Shown: positions 53,130-63,356, numbered from the stretch's first letter. The stretch is 64,000 nt of DNA from an uncultured SAR86 cluster bacterium (GCA_902561325.1 CACEOL010000002.1:124001-188000); one strand, 5' to 3'. The notes: generated from the sequence alone by a model not told the origin. Made by a program: numbers and translations.

Positions 53130-56052
53130 TCTTATCAAGGAAACTTTCTAACTTTGACATTATAAAGGTTAGACGATTACTTTTAATATCTTTGGCGCTT
53201 ACTTTTATCTCCCTTATTTTTGAGGATGGGGGAATAAGTCTCGAATTATCAGCTAGTTTTAAAGAAAAATTTTTATCCCGATACTTGATGCCTAAAATGT
53301 TTAGCTTTCTAGCAATATTTTTTAGTTTTGATAATTCATAAAGATTAGTAATTTCTGAAGTTATATCACCAAAACGATCAATAAAATCCTTTTTATTTTG
53401 CTCTAGATTTTTATTTTCCTTTATAGATGATATTTCTTTGTAAATACTCAGCCTTAATTCTGCTTGCGGAATAATTTCTTCTGGAATAAATCCATAAATA
53501 CCAATATCAATATCTATATCGGCTTGATCTATAATCTTTTCTCCTTTTAAAATTTTTATAGCACTTTCAATCATTTTTGAAAATAAAGTTAAACCTACTA
53601 CATCTATAGGCCCGCTTTGCTTTTCTCCTAACAACTCACCGGCTCCTCTTATTTCTAAATCTCTCATTGCTAAGCTAAATCCAGATAAAAGTGATTCGTT
53701 CTCTTGCAGAGCTTCAATTCTTTCTGACGCCTTATTTTTTAATTCTTTATTTTCGTTAATGAAAAAATAGGCATAAGCCTCTCTTTTAGATCTTCCTACT
53801 CTTCCTCTTATTTGGTGAAGTTGAGATAATCCATAATTTTCTGATTCCTCCACAATTAAGGTATTTGCGTTCTCTATATCAATCCCACTTTCAATAATCG
53901 TTGTGCAAACAAGCAAATCAATTTCCTTCCTAATAAAACTTTCCATGACTTTACTTAATTCTTTTGGTCTAAGTTGCCCGTGAGCAAAAGCAATTTTTTT
54001 GGTTGGAAATCTATCCGAAATTTCTCTTTTCTTTTCTTCTAACATGCTCACGTTGTTTAAAAGATAAAAAACTTGACCATCTCTATAAAATTCTCTTTGA
54101 ATGGCTTCAAAGACGAGACTTTTTGAATATCTCGAGACAATTGTCTTAACACTTTTACGTCCTATCGGAGGAGTGGTGATTAAAGAAATATCTCTCACTT
54201 TAGACAGAGATAGATTTAAGGTCCTTGGAATAGGGGTCGCAGAAAGGGAAATGACATTGATGCCATTTTTCAAAGACCTTATTTTTTCTTTTTGTCTGAC
54301 GCCAAATTTATGCTCTTCATCGATAATAAGTAGATTTAAATTCATAAAAGAAATCTCCTTATTGAAAAGGGCATGAGTACCAATGATGATTGAGAAGTAA
54401 TTTTCTTTAATTTTTTTATATATTTCTGCTTTTTCTACTTTTGTTTGCTCTCTTGTAAGGAGACAAATCCTGTAAGGAAATTCGCTGAATCTTTCTTTGA
54501 ATACCTCAAAATGCTGTTTAGCTAATACGGTTGTTGGTGCGAGAATACAAACCTGATAATCATTTTGAGCTACTATGAAAGAGGCTCTTAAAGCTACCTC
54601 AGTTTTACCAAATCCTACCTCACCACAAATCAATCTATCCTGTGGTTTGTCAGAAATTAAATCAGCAATTACTTCTCTAATGACTCTTTCTTGGTCAGGA
54701 GTCTCTGTAAATTTGAAAGTGTCGCAAAACTTTTCATATTGACTTAGATTAAGTGATACTTTTTGTGATTCTTCTAAATTTCTTTTGGCTTCAGCTTCTA
54801 AAATTTCTGATGCAATATCAAAGGCTTTTAATCTAGATTTTTGTGATTTTTCACTCCATTTCTTTTTGCTCAAAGAATCTAAAGGGATATCTTTTACGCC
54901 AATGTATGGAGTAATTTGAGATATCGAATTTACCGGGACATAAAGTAACTCATTGTTTTGATACTCTATTAAAAAGCATTCCGTATTATTTAGATTTTTT
55001 AGACCTAAAAATTTTCCTATTCCATGATTTGCATGAACAACAAGCTCATCTTTTTTAAAATTCAATAACGAATCAAAATCTCTTTCTAATTCTTCTGTAC
55101 TAGAAGAGGAATCTTTAAAAGCTAAATCTAAAGATTTATCAAAAGATGTTTTTGGTAAGTTTATTGTTTCAGATTCAGATATTAAATTATTAATTTCATC
55201 TAGCGAATTAAAGATTTCTACAGGCTTAAGGATTGGTCTATTAACATCGCCTAAAAACTCTTCGTATCTATTATTTATTAATTCCCAATAATTTTTAGAT
55301 TCTGATTTAACATCGCCAACGATAAAGATATTAAAACCGTTGAGATAATCCTTTAAAGAAGGTTTTTCATCATAGAAAAGAGAAGAATAAAATTCTATTC
55401 CTGATATAAATTTTCCTTTACTGACGCTTTCAAAAACCTCACCATCGTCTTTAAACCTAGAACGCCAATTTTTTTTAAAAATCTTTATAGAGTTTATATT
55501 TAAAACAAAACCTCGTGATGGTCTCACAATGAATGAATTTATTTTCCTCAAAGTTTTCTGTGTGTCGGTATCAAAAATAGAAATACTTGAAATCAAATCG
55601 TCATCTAAATCTATCCTGACAGGATATTTGTTATTGGATGGAAATATATCTATTACAGAGCCTCTCAAGGCATAGCTGGAGGGTTTGGTTACTAAATCTG
55701 CAGGGTCATATCCATTTTCTACTAAATTTGAGATGAGCTCGTTTCTATCAATTTTTTGATTTTCTTTGAATTCAAGGTATAGAGTATTGATACTGGCTTT
55801 ATCAAAAAAAGGTTGAAAAAGAGCAGGAACTGTAGAGAAAGCTGTGATTGAATCTTTTTTTAGTAAATCTCTAAGAGCTATTAATCTTTTTGATGAAACC
55901 TCAGAATGTGGAGAAAAATTATCATAGGGTAAAACCTCTAAATCAGGAATTAAGATTTTTTCATCATTTGCGGAGTTAGACCAAGTTTTTTTAAGAAGCT
56001 CTGAGTTACTGCAAATTACCAAGTTCTTTTGATAACCAAATGTTATTTCCAT
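53119..56052 (-). CDS. mfd: Transcription-repair coupling factor Mfd (short form)
   Basis: Mfd removes RNA polymerase stalled at DNA damage and recruits UvrA. The 977-residue protein has the UvrB-homology N-terminus (VLPYDNFSPHSEVSSKRLIAL, YALRGSVIDIFP), the RNA-polymerase-interacting domain (LVVHANHGIGKFLGLKNL, LLYVPVNSISQITPYIG) and the translocase (GEVGFGKTEVALR, LIIDEEHKFGVRQKEK, LSATPIPRTL, QIRGRVGRS). The C-terminal D7 domain is present. About 100 residues corresponding to E. coli domain 3 are missing between 300 and 325: the UvrB module passes almost directly into domain 4. It is divergent from the acyl-CoA dehydrogenases and followed by csiV. Confidence 0.96.
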   Translation of the reverse strand: MEITFGYQKNLVICSNSELLKKTWSNSANDEKILIPDLEVLPYDNFSPHSEVSSKRLIALRDLLKKDSITAFSTVPALFQPFFDKASINTLYLEFKENQKIDRNELISNLVENGYDPADLVTKPSSYALRGSVIDIFPSNNKYPVRIDLDDDLISSISIFDTDTQKTLRKINSFIVRPSRGFVLNINSIKIFKKNWRSRFKDDGEVFESVSKGKFISGIEFYSSLFYDEKPSLKDYLNGFNIFIVGDVKSESKNYWELINNRYEEFLGDVNRPILKPVEIFNSLDEINNLISESETINLPKTSFDKSLDLAFKDSSSSTEELERDFDSLLNFKKDELVVHANHGIGKFLGLKNLNNTECFLIEYQNNELLYVPVNSISQITPYIGVKDIPLDSLSKKKWSEKSQKSRLKAFDIASEILEAEAKRNLEESQKVSLNLSQYEKFCDTFKFTETPDQERVIREVIADLISDKPQDRLICGEVGFGKTEVALRASFIVAQNDYQVCILAPTTVLAKQHFEVFKERFSEFPYRICLLTREQTKVEKAEIYKKIKENYFSIIIGTHALFNKEISFMNLNLLIIDEEHKFGVRQKEKIRSLKNGINVISLSATPIPRTLNLSLSKVRDISLITTPPIGRKSVKTIVSRYSKSLVFEAIQREFYRDGQVFYLLNNVSMLEEKKREISDRFPTKKIAFAHGQLRPKELSKVMESFIRKEIDLLVCTTIIESGIDIENANTLIVEESENYGLSQLHQIRGRVGRSKREAYAYFFINENKELKNKASERIEALQENESLLSGFSLAMRDLEIRGAGELLGEKQSGPIDVVGLTLFSKMIESAIKILKGEKIIDQADIDIDIGIYGFIPEEIIPQAELRLSIYKEISSIKENKNLEQNKKDFIDRFGDITSEITNLYELSKLKNIARKLNILGIKYRDKNFSLKLADNSRLIPPSSKIREIKVSAKDIKSNRLTFIMSKLESFLDKNEK

Positions 56053-56090
56053 AATGATTTTTACTACGTATTAACAGATAAATGTTTGTG

Positions 56091-56096
56091 TATAAT
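56091..56096 (+). promoter_or_regulatory. Candidate -10 box of the acyl-CoA dehydrogenase-nqr transcript
   Basis: TATAAT lies 37 bases before the first acyl-CoA dehydrogenase ATG, with AGAGG seven bases before that ATG. TTAACA at 56071-56076 is a possible but closely spaced -35 box. Confidence 0.4.
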
Positions 56097-56133
56097 ACTG
56101 ACTTCTAAGAATAAGACTATAAAGAGGTTTTAA

Positions 56134-57327
56134 ATGAATTTATCTTTCTCAGAAGAAGATCTTAAATTTCAAGATGAAGTGAGATCATTTATTGCGGAAA
56201 ATTATCCTGCTGATATCAAAAATAAAATGGATAATGGGATTCCTGTTTCTAAAGACGATATCCAAACTTGGCAAAGAATCCTTAGCAAAAAAGGTTGGTT
56301 TGCAGTTAATTGGCCTGAAGAATATGGTGGAACTGGTTGGTCTATTACACAAAAACATATTTTTCAAAATGAATTAGCTGACGCTAATACTCCAACTCTT
56401 GTTCCTTTTGGAGTTAGTATGTGTGGTCCAGTGGTTTATACTTTTGGAACTCAAGAACAAAAAGACAGATTTCTTCCAGGGATAATTAATAATGATGTTT
56501 GGTGGTGTCAAGGTTATTCAGAGCCTGGTTCTGGTTCTGATTTAGCATCGCTCAAGACTAAAGCAGTAAAGGATGGCGATCACTACATTGTTAACGGAAC
56601 GAAAACTTGGACAACCATGGCGCAACATGCAGATTGGATTTTTTGTTTGGTTAGAACGGAAACAACCGATATTAAACAGCAGGGAATAAGTTTTCTATTG
56701 ATTGACATGAAAACTCCAGGAGTTGAGGTGAAGCCTATCATTACTATTGATGGATCCCATGAAGTAAACATGGTCTACCTAGACAACGTCAAAGTTCCTG
56801 TCGAAAACCTAATTGGAGAAGAAGGTGCTGGTTGGAATATTGCAAAATTCCTTTTAGCTCATGAAAGAACTGGTATTGGCGGTATTCCTGCTCTTAAAAG
56901 AGAGATTCGAAGACTTAGAGAAATTACTTCAGAACTTCCTTTAGGCGAGGGTTTCTTGAAGGATGACGAGTTATTTATGGATAAACTTAATAAACTTGAG
57001 ATTGATTTGTTGGCTGCGGAATATAGCGAATTAAGAACTTTGGCAGCAATGTCAAAAGGTGGGCATCCTGGTCCAGAATCATCCATTCTTAAAATTAAAG
57101 GTACTGATTTACAGCAAGGTCTTTCTGACTTGTTTGTTGAAGCCCTTGGATATTATGCTCATCCTTTTATGTCGGAAGATGATTTAATTTCTAATGAAGG
57201 AAGAATTGGTCCAGATTTTGCAGCCAATGTCATGCCCCATTACTTAAACTATAGAAAAGTTTCTATTTACGGTGGAAGTAATGAAATCCAAAGAAATGTA
57301 ATTGCTAAAGCTGTTCTAGGTATTTAA
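56134..57327 (+). CDS. Acyl-CoA dehydrogenase (first of pair)
   Basis: The 397-residue flavoprotein oxidises an acyl-CoA at the alpha-beta bond and passes electrons to ETF. It has WWCQGYSEPGSGSDLASLKT (substrate and FAD binding, about 126-145), ITIDGSHEVNMVYLDNVKVP, ERTGIGG, and a C-terminal YRKVSIYGGSNEIQRNVIAK. The catalytic base position is not obvious. Long loop and length fit the FadE-like group that works with a smaller partner. The next gene begins directly after its stop codon and encodes a second acyl-CoA dehydrogenase, so they may form a heteromer. Confidence 0.93.
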   Translation: MNLSFSEEDLKFQDEVRSFIAENYPADIKNKMDNGIPVSKDDIQTWQRILSKKGWFAVNWPEEYGGTGWSITQKHIFQNELADANTPTLVPFGVSMCGPVVYTFGTQEQKDRFLPGIINNDVWWCQGYSEPGSGSDLASLKTKAVKDGDHYIVNGTKTWTTMAQHADWIFCLVRTETTDIKQQGISFLLIDMKTPGVEVKPIITIDGSHEVNMVYLDNVKVPVENLIGEEGAGWNIAKFLLAHERTGIGGIPALKREIRRLREITSELPLGEGFLKDDELFMDKLNKLEIDLLAAEYSELRTLAAMSKGGHPGPESSILKIKGTDLQQGLSDLFVEALGYYAHPFMSEDDLISNEGRIGPDFAANVMPHYLNYRKVSIYGGSNEIQRNVIAKAVLGI

Positions 57328-58455
57328 ATGGATTTCTCATTATCTGAAGAACAATTATTGCTCAAAGATAGTATCACTACCTTTGTAGACAAAGATTATC
57401 TTTTCGATGTAAGACAAAAAAATATCAAGACTGAGTTGGGTTTTAGCTCAGATTTTTGGAAGACGTTTGCTGATTTAGGATGGTTAGGAATGCCTTTTTC
57501 AGAAGCAGATGGTGGCTATAATGGTGGACCAATTGACCTTATGGTTATCATGGAATCACTTGGAAGAGGGCTTGTCGTTGAGCCATATATCCCAAACGTT
57601 GTTCTAGCAGGTGGCTTAGTTAGCAGATTAGGTTCAGAAGAACAAAAAAAAGAACTTTTACCAAAAATAATTTCTGGTGAAATTCAAATGTCTGTTGCAT
57701 TTTCTGAACCTCAAAGTAGGTTCGATTTAAATGACGTTATTACATCTGCCAAAAAAGAAGGTGATAGTTACATTCTTGATGGTTACAAGTCAGTAGTCAT
57801 GAATGGTCCTTCTTCAAATAATACTATAGTTGTTGCAAGAACATCTGGAAATCAGCTTGATAAAGAAGGCCTATCTTTATTTATTGTTGATCCTTCTTTA
57901 AAAGGGGTGTCTTTAAGAAACTATTCAAATGTAGACGGGTCTAAAGCTTCAGAGATAACGCTTGAAAACGTATCTACGCCAGCATCTTCTCTATTGGGAA
58001 ATGAAGGCGATGCTTTTTCTGCGTTAGAAGAAGTCATTGACTTAGCAACATTAGCTATATCAGCTGAAGCAGTTGGTATTATGGAAAAAATGAATGAAAT
58101 TACCTTAGAATATACTAAGACAAGAGAACAATTTGGTGAGACTCTTAGTTCATTTCAAGCACTGCAACACAGGATGGTAGATACTTTCATGGCATATGAA
58201 CAAACTAAATCCTTGCTTTTAATGTGTGCCGCAAAACTTACTGATAAGTCAGACGATGCTAAAAAAGCTGTTTCAGCTTTAAAATATCAAGTTGGTATCG
58301 CTGCTAAGCATGTTGGTGAAGAATCTGTCCAGCTGCATGGTGGAATGGGTGTAACTGACGAGACAAATATTGGTCACTACTTTAAGCGTTTAACAACAAT
58401 TAGAGCAATTTTTGGAAATACTGATTATCACCTGAAAAGATATTCTGCTTTGTAA
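57328..58455 (+). CDS. Acyl-CoA dehydrogenase (second of pair)
   Basis: The 375-residue protein has the acyl-CoA dehydrogenase fold, but shorter and with a less conserved substrate loop: MSVAFSEPQSRFDLNDV replaces the usual E(P)xxGSD, so several FAD or substrate contacts differ. The YTKTREQFGETLSSFQALQH and HVGEESVQLHGGMGVTDETN segments are conserved. Pairs like this, one canonical and one degenerate, form alpha2beta2 dehydrogenases in steroid and branched-chain acyl-CoA breakdown (family knowledge). It starts one base after the first dehydrogenase stop, so the pair is translated together. Confidence 0.9.
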   Translation: MDFSLSEEQLLLKDSITTFVDKDYLFDVRQKNIKTELGFSSDFWKTFADLGWLGMPFSEADGGYNGGPIDLMVIMESLGRGLVVEPYIPNVVLAGGLVSRLGSEEQKKELLPKIISGEIQMSVAFSEPQSRFDLNDVITSAKKEGDSYILDGYKSVVMNGPSSNNTIVVARTSGNQLDKEGLSLFIVDPSLKGVSLRNYSNVDGSKASEITLENVSTPASSLLGNEGDAFSALEEVIDLATLAISAEAVGIMEKMNEITLEYTKTREQFGETLSSFQALQHRMVDTFMAYEQTKSLLLMCAAKLTDKSDDAKKAVSALKYQVGIAAKHVGEESVQLHGGMGVTDETNIGHYFKRLTTIRAIFGNTDYHLKRYSAL

Positions 58456-58458
58456 TAA

Positions 58459-59946
58459 ATGACAGCAATAAAATCTGACTCTAACCCTGATAAGAGGGAT
58501 AGAGCAAAACCGGATAATTATCTAGAAAACTGGATAGAAAGACAGTCGCTTGTTGAATCAATGATTCCCATCATTGGTAAATTTCACAGAGATAAAAATG
58601 TTCGAATTTTATTGTATGGAAATCCTTTAATTTCTCTTTCGGTAATAGAAATAATGCAAGCTCATAGAGCTGTAAGAGAAGTCGAGGAAAATGAACTAAG
58701 TGAATACGAAACATCAATGATTTTAGCTAGTTTAGACAAACTTGATCTAGGCCCTGCGCAAATAGACATAGGTATATTAGCTGCAGCTTTTATGTTCGAT
58801 GATCATGGACAAAATATAGATGAATTTGTAAATGATCAGGTTAAGAAAGCCATAGGAAATCACACTCCAGTACTTAAAAAACCTCAAGATGTAGTCCTAT
58901 TTGGTTTTGGGAGGATAGGAAGATTAATTACAAGATTAATTCTCGAGGATACGGGCGCAGGTGAAACTTTTTCTCTAAAAGCAGTAGTTGTAAGACAATC
59001 TAAATCAGAAGATCTTTTTAAAAGAGCTGAATTAATGAGAAGAGATTCTGTTCATGGTCCTTTTAAAGGAACAATCAGAGTAGACGAAGAATCCAATACT
59101 CTTGTAATGAATGGTAATCCTGTAAAATTTATCTACGCAAACAATCCTGATGAAGTGGATTACTCCAAGCATAATATTGATAAAGCAATTTTAATAGACA
59201 ATACTGGAGTCTATCGCGATAAAAAAGGGCTCTCAAAACATCTTAAATCTAAAGGGGTTTCAAAAGTATTGCTTACTGCTCCAACCAAAGGAGAATTAAA
59301 AAATATAGTTTATGGTGTAAACCATAAAGATATTACAGATAAAGATAAAATCTTAGGGGCTGCTTCTTGTACTACCAATGCAATTGTTCCTTTATTAAAG
59401 GCGATATCCGAAGAGTATGGTATTGATAATGGTCATGTTGAAACTGTTCATTCATATACTAATGATCAGAATCTAATTGATAATTATCATGATAAAGCAA
59501 GACGTGGGAGAAGTGCTGCACTAAATATGGTTTTAACTGAAACTGGAGCAGCAAAAGCCGTATCTCAAGTCCTCCCTGAATTAGAAGGAAAATTATCAGC
59601 AAATGCTATAAGGGTTCCAACTCCAAATGTTTCTATGGCAATTTTAAACCTTTACCTTGAGAAAGAATCAACCCTTGAAAAGCTTAATGATTTTTTAAGA
59701 AAAATGGCTTTTCACAGTATTTATAAAGACCAAATAGATTATACAAATTCTCCAGAAATTGTATCATCCGATATTATTGGAAGTAGGTTTGGATGTGTTG
59801 TAGATTCTCAAGCAACAATATGTAATGGAAAGAATGTGGTCATTTATGCCTGGTACGACAATGAGCTTGGTTACTGCGTTCAATTACTTCGAGTCTTAAA
59901 GAAAATGGCTGGTATTAAATACCTACGATTACCTCTATTTTTGTAA
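58459..59946 (+). CDS. gap: Glyceraldehyde-3-phosphate dehydrogenase, long N-terminal type
   Basis: This 495-residue protein has a ~130-residue N-terminal extension (helical, containing RQSLVESMIPIIGKFHRD) before a GAPDH core. The core has VVLFGFGRIGRLITRLILED (NAD binding), ASCTTNAIVPLLKAI with the catalytic Cys (about residue 304), and YAWYDNELGYCVQLLRVLK. The long form with this extension is seen in Pseudomonas and marine gammaproteobacteria, where it also neighbours nqrA. It is four bases after the acyl-CoA dehydrogenase pair and one base before nqrA. Direction in metabolism (glycolysis or gluconeogenesis) is unclear. Confidence 0.93.
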   Translation: MTAIKSDSNPDKRDRAKPDNYLENWIERQSLVESMIPIIGKFHRDKNVRILLYGNPLISLSVIEIMQAHRAVREVEENELSEYETSMILASLDKLDLGPAQIDIGILAAAFMFDDHGQNIDEFVNDQVKKAIGNHTPVLKKPQDVVLFGFGRIGRLITRLILEDTGAGETFSLKAVVVRQSKSEDLFKRAELMRRDSVHGPFKGTIRVDEESNTLVMNGNPVKFIYANNPDEVDYSKHNIDKAILIDNTGVYRDKKGLSKHLKSKGVSKVLLTAPTKGELKNIVYGVNHKDITDKDKILGAASCTTNAIVPLLKAISEEYGIDNGHVETVHSYTNDQNLIDNYHDKARRGRSAALNMVLTETGAAKAVSQVLPELEGKLSANAIRVPTPNVSMAILNLYLEKESTLEKLNDFLRKMAFHSIYKDQIDYTNSPEIVSSDIIGSRFGCVVDSQATICNGKNVVIYAWYDNELGYCVQLLRVLKKMAGIKYLRLPLFL

Positions 59947-59947
59947 C

Positions 59948-61294
59948 ATGCCTATAAAAATTTCAAAGGGATTGAATCTATCTCTTGAGGGAGAAATCAA
60001 CCATCAAGTTTTGCCAGAGGTTACAAATTTAACTTCAAGAGTCGCTGTCCTTGGAAAAGATTTTCACGGTATTCGACCGACAATGTTTGTCTCTGAAGGA
60101 CAACAAGTAACTCAAGGAGAAAAACTCTTTGAGGATAAAAAAAATCCCGGGTATTTTCACTTGTCTCCCGTGAATGGAACGATTTCAGAAATCAATAGAG
60201 GTGATAGAAGGTCTTTTCTTTCAATGGTCATAGAAAAGAGTAATGACGATGCTACTTTTGAAATTGATACAACATTTGATACAACCGATGACCAAGTTTT
60301 AAATTTTCTTAATAAATTTGGATTACTTAGTCTTTTTAGAACCAGACCTTTTTCTAAAGTTCCTTTGGTGGGTTCCCTGCCGAATAAAATCTTTATTTCT
60401 CTGATAGATTCGAATCCTTTATCATTTGATCCAGCTTTGGTCATTGAAAAAAACCTTGAAGCATTCAATAAAGGTTTGGAAGTTATTTCTCATCTTCCTA
60501 AAGAGAATATTAATGTTGGAATTTCTGAAAACAACACTTTAGATTTATTTAGATCTGAAAAAATAAGTTACCATATTTTTTCAGGACCACATCCTATAGG
60601 GCTTGTAGGTACACAAATTCATAAAATTTCTCCTGCATCATTAACTAATCAAATTTGGACTATTGGATATCAAGAATTAATTAAAATTGGAAAAACTGTT
60701 CTCACTGGCTTTCAATCAAACGAAAAATATTTATCTATTTCAGGTTCTCAAGTATTTAATCCAGAAATTGTTTTAACAAATTTTGGTGCATGCGTTGAAG
60801 AACTTACAGCAGGGAAGTTAGTTGAGGAGGATAATCGATTGATTTCTGGTTCTGTATTGTGCGGTCATATTTGTGAAGGGCCACTTGCTTATCTATCTAG
60901 TTTCTCTAATCAACTCACTGTCATAAGAGAAGTTAATCAAGATGATCGTGAATTTTTGAATTGGTTAAGACCTGAAATAAAGAAACATTCATCATTGAGA
61001 ATGTTTTTTGCATCGGCAATAAAAAATTATAAATATAACCTTACCTCTGCATTAAACGGCGGTTTTAGAGCAATTGTTCCGGTAGGTATCTATGAAGATA
61101 TTTTTCCGATGAATTTAATGATAACTCAACTTCTTAAAGCAATAGTAACTGAAGATACAGAATTGGCTCAAAGTCTTGGCGTTTTGGAATTGGATGAGGA
61201 AGATTTAGCTCTTTGTACTTACAGTTGTCCAAGCAAATATGATTACGGCTTAATCCTTAGAAATATTTTAGATAAAATAGAGAAGGATGGATAA
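59948..61294 (+). CDS. nqrA: Na+-translocating NADH:quinone oxidoreductase subunit A
   Basis: NqrA is the peripheral subunit of the Na+-pumping NADH dehydrogenase. The 448-residue protein begins with IKISKGLNLSLEGEINHQ, then VAVLGKDFHGIRPTMFVSEG, FLSPVNG-like HLSPVNGTISEINRGDRRSF and the FSGPHPIGLVGTQIHKI segment. These are all typical. ILPVGIYEDIFPMN-like and YSCPSKYDYG near the end are conserved. It lies one base after gap and 78 bases before nqrB, a gap in which no extra gene is seen. Confidence 0.96.
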   Translation: MPIKISKGLNLSLEGEINHQVLPEVTNLTSRVAVLGKDFHGIRPTMFVSEGQQVTQGEKLFEDKKNPGYFHLSPVNGTISEINRGDRRSFLSMVIEKSNDDATFEIDTTFDTTDDQVLNFLNKFGLLSLFRTRPFSKVPLVGSLPNKIFISLIDSNPLSFDPALVIEKNLEAFNKGLEVISHLPKENINVGISENNTLDLFRSEKISYHIFSGPHPIGLVGTQIHKISPASLTNQIWTIGYQELIKIGKTVLTGFQSNEKYLSISGSQVFNPEIVLTNFGACVEELTAGKLVEEDNRLISGSVLCGHICEGPLAYLSSFSNQLTVIREVNQDDREFLNWLRPEIKKHSSLRMFFASAIKNYKYNLTSALNGGFRAIVPVGIYEDIFPMNLMITQLLKAIVTEDTELAQSLGVLELDEEDLALCTYSCPSKYDYGLILRNILDKIEKDG

Positions 61295-61372
61295 AGGCAT
61301 AATATAGAAGAATATCTTCTAAAAACTAAATTGGTACTCTTAAATCATTAAAATTGCTTCTAAATCTAAGAG

Positions 61373-62587
61373 ATGAAAGATCCGTTAAGAAATTTTCTTG
61401 ATAAAATCAAACCTTCTTTTCAAGGAAAAGGGGGACTTTCCTATTACTTTCCAATATTTGATGTTATCGAAAACCTTTTTTATTCGTCCGATAAAAGAAC
61501 CAAAGGTTTAACCCACGTTAGAGATGGTTCGGATATCCAAAGGATTATGGTTGTGGTATGGCTTGCAACTTTTCCTACGATGTTTGCAGGAATGTATAAC
61601 CTTGGATATCAATCACTTAATGCAATAGAACAACTTACTCTAGCAAATACTGCTTTTGAAAAAGATTGGCATTGGCCGCTAATTACTTTTTTTACTTCGT
61701 TAAATCCAAATAGTTTTATGGATTGTTTAGTTTATGGAGCTATTTATTTTATTCCCATATACGTCGTTGTTTTTGCGGTCGGAATAGGCTGCGAATTAAT
61801 ATTTGCTCTTATACGAAGACATGAAGTTAGTGAGGGTGCTTTTGTTACTACTGTGTTATTTGCTCTATCTTGTCCGCCTAATGCGCCTTTATGGCAATGT
61901 GCATTGGGTATTGCAGTTGGATTAGTCATAGGAAAAGAAATATTTGGTGGTACTGGCAAAAATTTTTTGAATCCAGCTCTGACGGGTAGAGCATTTTTAT
62001 ATTTCGCTTATCCTGCTTCTTGGTCAGGAGATATGTCATGGGTTGCAATTGATGGTTACACAGCAGCAACTATTTTAGGAACAGCAGCTCAAGAAGGTTA
62101 TCAAAGTCTTGCTTACACGTGGAACAATGCTTTTTTTGGTTTTATCCCAGGTTCTATAGGTGAAACTTCAACTTTAGCAATATTAGTTGGTTTAGCTATT
62201 CTTCTTTATACAAAGGTTGCCTCTTGGAGAATAGTTCTTGGTGTAGCCATAGGTACAATCTTTACAAGTTATTTATTCAATCTTGTTGGTAGTGAAACCA
62301 ATCCTATGTTTTCTATGCCTTTTTGGTGGCATATGGTAATTGGTGGATATGCTTTTGGTCTGGTCTTCATGGCAACTGAGCCAGTTTCTGGGTCGCATAC
62401 TAATGCCGGTAGGTGGGTTTATGGAATCGTCATTGGTGTAATGGTGATTTTAATTAGAGTCTTAAATCCCGCTTTTCCTGAAGGCATGATGCTTGCCATT
62501 TTATTTGGAAACTTATTAGCCCCTTTGATCGATCATTTTGTGGTTCAAAATAATATTAAAAAAAGACTGACTCTTCAAAATGCCTAA
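61373..62587 (+). CDS. nqrB: Na+-translocating NADH:quinone oxidoreductase subunit B
   Basis: NqrB is the multi-TM subunit that binds covalent FMN and riboflavin and forms the Na+ path. The 404-residue protein has about ten TM segments, IGKEIFGGTGKNFLNPALTG and HMVIGGYAFGLVFMATEPVS, family hallmarks. The covalent-FMN site reads DGYTAATILG (about 224-233), where the usual S/T-G-A-T is T-A-A-T; the accepting Thr and the preceding Asp are present. It overlaps nqrC by eight bases. Confidence 0.96.
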   Translation: MKDPLRNFLDKIKPSFQGKGGLSYYFPIFDVIENLFYSSDKRTKGLTHVRDGSDIQRIMVVVWLATFPTMFAGMYNLGYQSLNAIEQLTLANTAFEKDWHWPLITFFTSLNPNSFMDCLVYGAIYFIPIYVVVFAVGIGCELIFALIRRHEVSEGAFVTTVLFALSCPPNAPLWQCALGIAVGLVIGKEIFGGTGKNFLNPALTGRAFLYFAYPASWSGDMSWVAIDGYTAATILGTAAQEGYQSLAYTWNNAFFGFIPGSIGETSTLAILVGLAILLYTKVASWRIVLGVAIGTIFTSYLFNLVGSETNPMFSMPFWWHMVIGGYAFGLVFMATEPVSGSHTNAGRWVYGIVIGVMVILIRVLNPAFPEGMMLAILFGNLLAPLIDHFVVQNNIKKRLTLQNA

Positions 62588-63356
62588 GATCAATAAAGAT
62601 AGCACTTTGAATATAACATTCGTTGGAATTGGCCTTTGTTTATTGTGCAGCGCTATTATTTCATTTATTGCTATTCAACTTAGATCTGTTCAAGAGAATA
62701 ACGTTGTTTTAGACATGCAAAAAAAGATTGTTTCATCTGCAGGTTTAGACGAAGTCTATGGTTCAGTAGAAAATGCTATGTCAAACATAAAAACTTTAAT
62801 CATAGACTTAGATGAGGGTGAAATTGTAGACATAAATCCTGATACATATGAACTTTCAAAAGAACTTAGAGAGGATGGAAAATATAAATTTCTATCTGCA
62901 GAAGAAGATGTGGCTTCAATTAAAAAAAGAGAAAAATATTCAAAGATATATATCGAATATAAAGACGATGAAATAAATACTTTAATTTTACCAGTTAGAG
63001 GATACGGCTTATGGGGAATCCTTTATGGTTATCTGGCTATTGAAGGAGATTTTAATACTGTTGCTGGATTGGAATTCTACGAGCACAAAGAAACTCCTGG
63101 ACTTGGTGCTGAGATTGATAATCCTACGTGGAAATCTTTGTGGAAAGGAAAAAAAATATATCAAGCAAATGGTGAGGTTTCTTTAAAAGTGATCAAAGGA
63201 AGCGTTATGAAAACTAGTAATAATTTCAGCTATGAAATTGATGGATTGTCTGGAGCTACCTTGACCTGTAATGGAGTTACTAACCTAATAGCCTATTGGA
63301 TGGGTAGTGACGGCTTTTTAAACTTTATTAATAATTTACAAAAAGCAGATGTCTAA
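62580..63356 (+). CDS. nqrC: Na+-translocating NADH:quinone oxidoreductase subunit C
   Basis: NqrC carries a covalent FMN on the periplasmic side. The 258-residue protein has one N-terminal TM segment ([20 protein letters not shown]), the [16 protein letters not shown] and [12 protein letters not shown] motifs, and the flavinylation motif [12 protein letters not shown] (about 221-232) with a standard SGAT. ApbE, the enzyme that attaches the FMN, would be expected downstream, outside the window. It overlaps nqrB and nqrD by eight bases each. Confidence 0.97.
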   Translation: MPKINKDSTLNITFVGIGLCLLCSAIISFIAIQLRSVQENNVVLDMQKKIVSSAGLDEVYGSVENAMSNIKTLIIDLDEGEIVDINPDTYELSKELREDGKYKFLSAEEDVASIKKREKYSKIYIEYKDDEINTLILPVRGYGLWGILYGYLAIEGDFNTVAGLEFYEHKETPGLGAEIDNPTWKSLWKGKKIYQANGEVSLKVIKGSVMKTSNNFSYEIDGLSGATLTCNGVTNLIAYWMGSDGFLNFINNLQKADV

